Position numbers and translations under genes: made by a program. This document shows, piece after piece, positions 61,612 to 64,000 of a stretch of DNA of 64,000 bases. A model generated the notes under the pieces. It made no database searches. It saw only the letters and a list, made by a program, of their open reading frames with translations, and had not been told where the DNA came from. Origin of the DNA: Diploscapter coronatus (taxonomy: Eukaryota; Nematoda; Chromadorea; Rhabditida; Rhabditidae); contig OZ038423.1 in the NCBI GenBank assembly GCA_964036155.1, positions 4,789,249 through 4,853,248 of the forward strand, given 5' to 3'. Each line of letters opens with the position of its first letter. Positions within the stretch are counted from its first letter, which is position 1.

Positions 61612-64000
61612 CTTCTGACGATCCTTCCATATTTGATGGATCAACCCTGACACATACCCCTTTAGGCTAAAAGTCTCTAGTGAAGTTAGTTAGTTTTTTT
61701 TTGCTAATTCCCCCGACTTGTGTTGCGTTGTTTTTGTGATTTGATTTTTTCATTATTCGAATTTAGCCGAAATCTCCATATTTTCTTATTAGATATTTTG
61801 CAATCTTCAAAATCTTCTTTTAGACTTTCAGTATTAGCAAATGTGTTCGGTTGCAGAATTCTGATGATCCTTAGATTATTTCCGGATAAGCTTGTTCAAG
61901 ATAGCAATTCGATTCTGAGTCTCTTCTCTGCAGATTTAGCCTTCACTTTATTTCCGATCAAATTTAGCAGATCTATTGAGTTCTCCAAATCACAAAAATT
62001 TCTCCGAAATTGAATCCACCAAACATATCATGCAATGATATTTCCGAACAACAGCATTTATTTGATTGTGCATTTCTGAACTACGGTTACTTGGTGTGAG
62101 CCAATGATTTATGTACACCTCCAAATATCACTTCATTTCTAATCCGATTTCTGTTCTTGTAATTGCTGATAAAGTGAGTTTCTTTAGCTCCCAATTGGCA
62201 TTTTCTTTGTAATTTCTGATTCTTAGTTTGGGCAACTTTTTCGAAATTGGTTAATTACTTCACGAGTTCATTTCACTGGGTACGACTTTGCGATCTCTTT
62301 CAAACATCTTTCCTCCTTTTTCTATACGACTGTCGATTGAGTTTTCTGAAAATCTTTTTAATTACACGTTGATGTTTATTTCGAGCGATACATATATTTA
62401 TAACAACGTGAAATTAAATCTCAAAATAATGAATGTGTAAATATCTCGAAAGATCTGCCATGGCATTTATTTATTTTGATATTAAATAACGAAAACACAA
62501 GAACAAATAAATAATTTTGTCTGCAAACTTTGTATTCGCAAATACAATTTAAATAATTATTGTCATATACGCAAGTCAGTCTCCGTCTCGAGTCAAATGA
62601 GGTGCATGAAATGTAAACCTTCAAGGAAAGCGAGGGTGAGGTAAATTAGATCGGACATGTATGAATAAGTGAATAAGGTATGCAGCACGGGGCGAGGATG
62701 AGACTGATCGCATTAATAAACTTCTTAGGAGCTATTTTTAGCATCGCACAAGAGGGAGGTGAATTTCTTTCACAACTCAAAGCTATTTTGGCATTTTCGA
62801 TGTGCAATTTTAGCGACCTTCTCGATTGAATTTCACGCGCTCTGTTCGTCTCTTTTTGACTTCAGACTGGTCGCTTTATTTTGTGCATCAACCCGAATTT
62901 CCTGTGTTTTTCAGTTTTTCGCCGACGAACCACGCGCGAGCGCAATTTCGATTTAGACACCAGTCGTTTTTCCACTTTCCATAAATGGACTACATTGGCA
63001 TTTATCCTTCGAGTACTTCTGCGAATATATTTAGAAGATGGGGGAGCAGCCAACGAATCGAAATCGAGAAAAAACGTCTGTAATGCTGGGTGAATTTGCG
63101 CAACTCCAACACAAGCAGGGCCAGGCCTGGGCAAGACCCTCCTCCTGGAGATTATAATGGAGTCAAGCATATCGCATTGGAGCAGTGAATTGCATTGGAA
63201 ATGAGGCGAGTTGAGGGTGGCTCTGAGGGAGCGCATATCTAGTGAGGTGAAGTGAAAGAGAAGAAGCATGACTGGTTCCATTGCATCGCAAATTGTCGAG
63301 GTGGTATTCGAGAAGTAAGTCATGAAGAAAGCTCGATTCCGAGGTGTTTGTCAGCGAGACCAAAGCAGAGAGAGAGAGAGAGTTTCAACGATAACTAATA
63401 ATCAGGGAACTTACGGATTATGCGGAATCAACATGGATTCGTTGCAATTTGATGCAATATATACCTGAAACTAAAATAAATCTAACAAAGTAATTAATAA
63501 TTATGCGTTAAGTGAAAAGAATATGTAGGAAAACCTTAACCATCAATTTCAGGAAAGACCTAGTATTTAAAATAACATAATTTCACTACACAAATCAGTC
63601 GAGAATTCGGATTCCGAGATCTGAAAAATTTCGAATTCGATTTCGATTACGATTTAAGTAGTGAAAAATTTTACACTGACTTCGGCTTCAATTCCAAATT
63701 TTTTATTGTCAAAACTCTGAACACTTCCGCCGCAACATAACGGGATAAAATTTTGAGAAAATAGAGAAAAGCTCTATCACTTTTGCAAACAGCTACTTTA
63801 AATTGTAAAGTTTCGAGATTTTCAATTTACTGGATAGGTCGAATTTTGTTCTTCAAAGTTAGAAACACAGTAGCAGGTGGAATTTTCTGATCTGGAGTTA
63901 GATAATTCCAAAGATGTCTGAATCTCAACTAAAATCTATTCCTAATCCAAATTTATTCTTGATTTTTCTCTATTAAATTTGCTTATGCTTTTTTCGGATG
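61612..64000. other. terminal intergenic region
   Basis: No supported gene is seen. A minus-strand open frame of 153 codons at 62862-63323 lacks splice signals and family features. An AG dinucleotide run lies at 63368-63382. Confidence 0.4.

Noticed and set aside
62862..63323. Minus-strand open frame of 153 codons
   Set aside because: It has no recognisable domain, no signal peptide or splice context, mixed Arg-rich composition, and overlaps an equally open plus-strand frame.

Overview
This is a eukaryotic window, most likely from a nematode. The base composition is AT-rich. Coding exons are short and cut by many introns, most of them 40 to 70 bases with GT(A/G)AG donors and a TTTCAG-type acceptor. 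Several first coding exons sit just behind an orphan acceptor with no obvious upstream coding exon, as expected with spliced-leader trans-splicing. Gene content is also nematode-like: a type II TGF-beta-family receptor, a G-alpha-12 protein, MAPR (PGRMC) proteins and several small cysteine-rich secreted proteins. All gene models were spliced by eye from codon phase and splice signals, so exon edges may be off, especially where introns are long. No rRNA, tRNA or CRISPR was found.

Layout. 0-8 kb: the tail of a plus-strand membrane protein (1-117); a partial Cys-rich secreted protein (343-576, minus); a Tyr/Ser/Gly/Asn-rich secreted protein of about 390 residues (1536-4488, minus); a Ly-6/uPAR-like protein (5206-6221, plus); and a small unknown protein (7232-7853, plus). 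11-24 kb: a DAF-4-like type II receptor serine/threonine kinase (11223-15081, plus) with a very long juxtamembrane region; a coiled-coil protein resembling CSPP1/CCDC66 (15492-18000, minus); and a G-alpha-12 gene (20830-24160, plus). 26-37 kb: a two-pass membrane protein (26295-28211) and a type I membrane protein with long introns and a PDZ-ligand-like tail (30103-37431). 38-46 kb: two small secreted cysteine peptides (38723-39212 and 44827-45247, plus) flank a minus-strand single-pass receptor-like gene built from repeated Cys-rich modules (39443-43107). Another type I membrane protein follows (45407-46306, minus). 47-50 kb: two tandem MAPR/PGRMC genes on minus, with a decayed third copy at about 53.05-53.31 kb. 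53-64 kb is mostly empty, apart from an unrecognised three-exon gene at 60001-61611.

The signalling genes (type II TGF-beta receptor, G-alpha-12, Ly-6-like protein, MAPR proteins) are not arranged as an operon. The best candidate for an undescribed functional unit is the 38-46 kb cluster of secreted cysteine peptides around a modular receptor-like gene. A second theme is the number of imperfect palindromes of 50-260 bases in introns and intergenic DNA, one of them a TTAA-flanked element that looks like a MITE.
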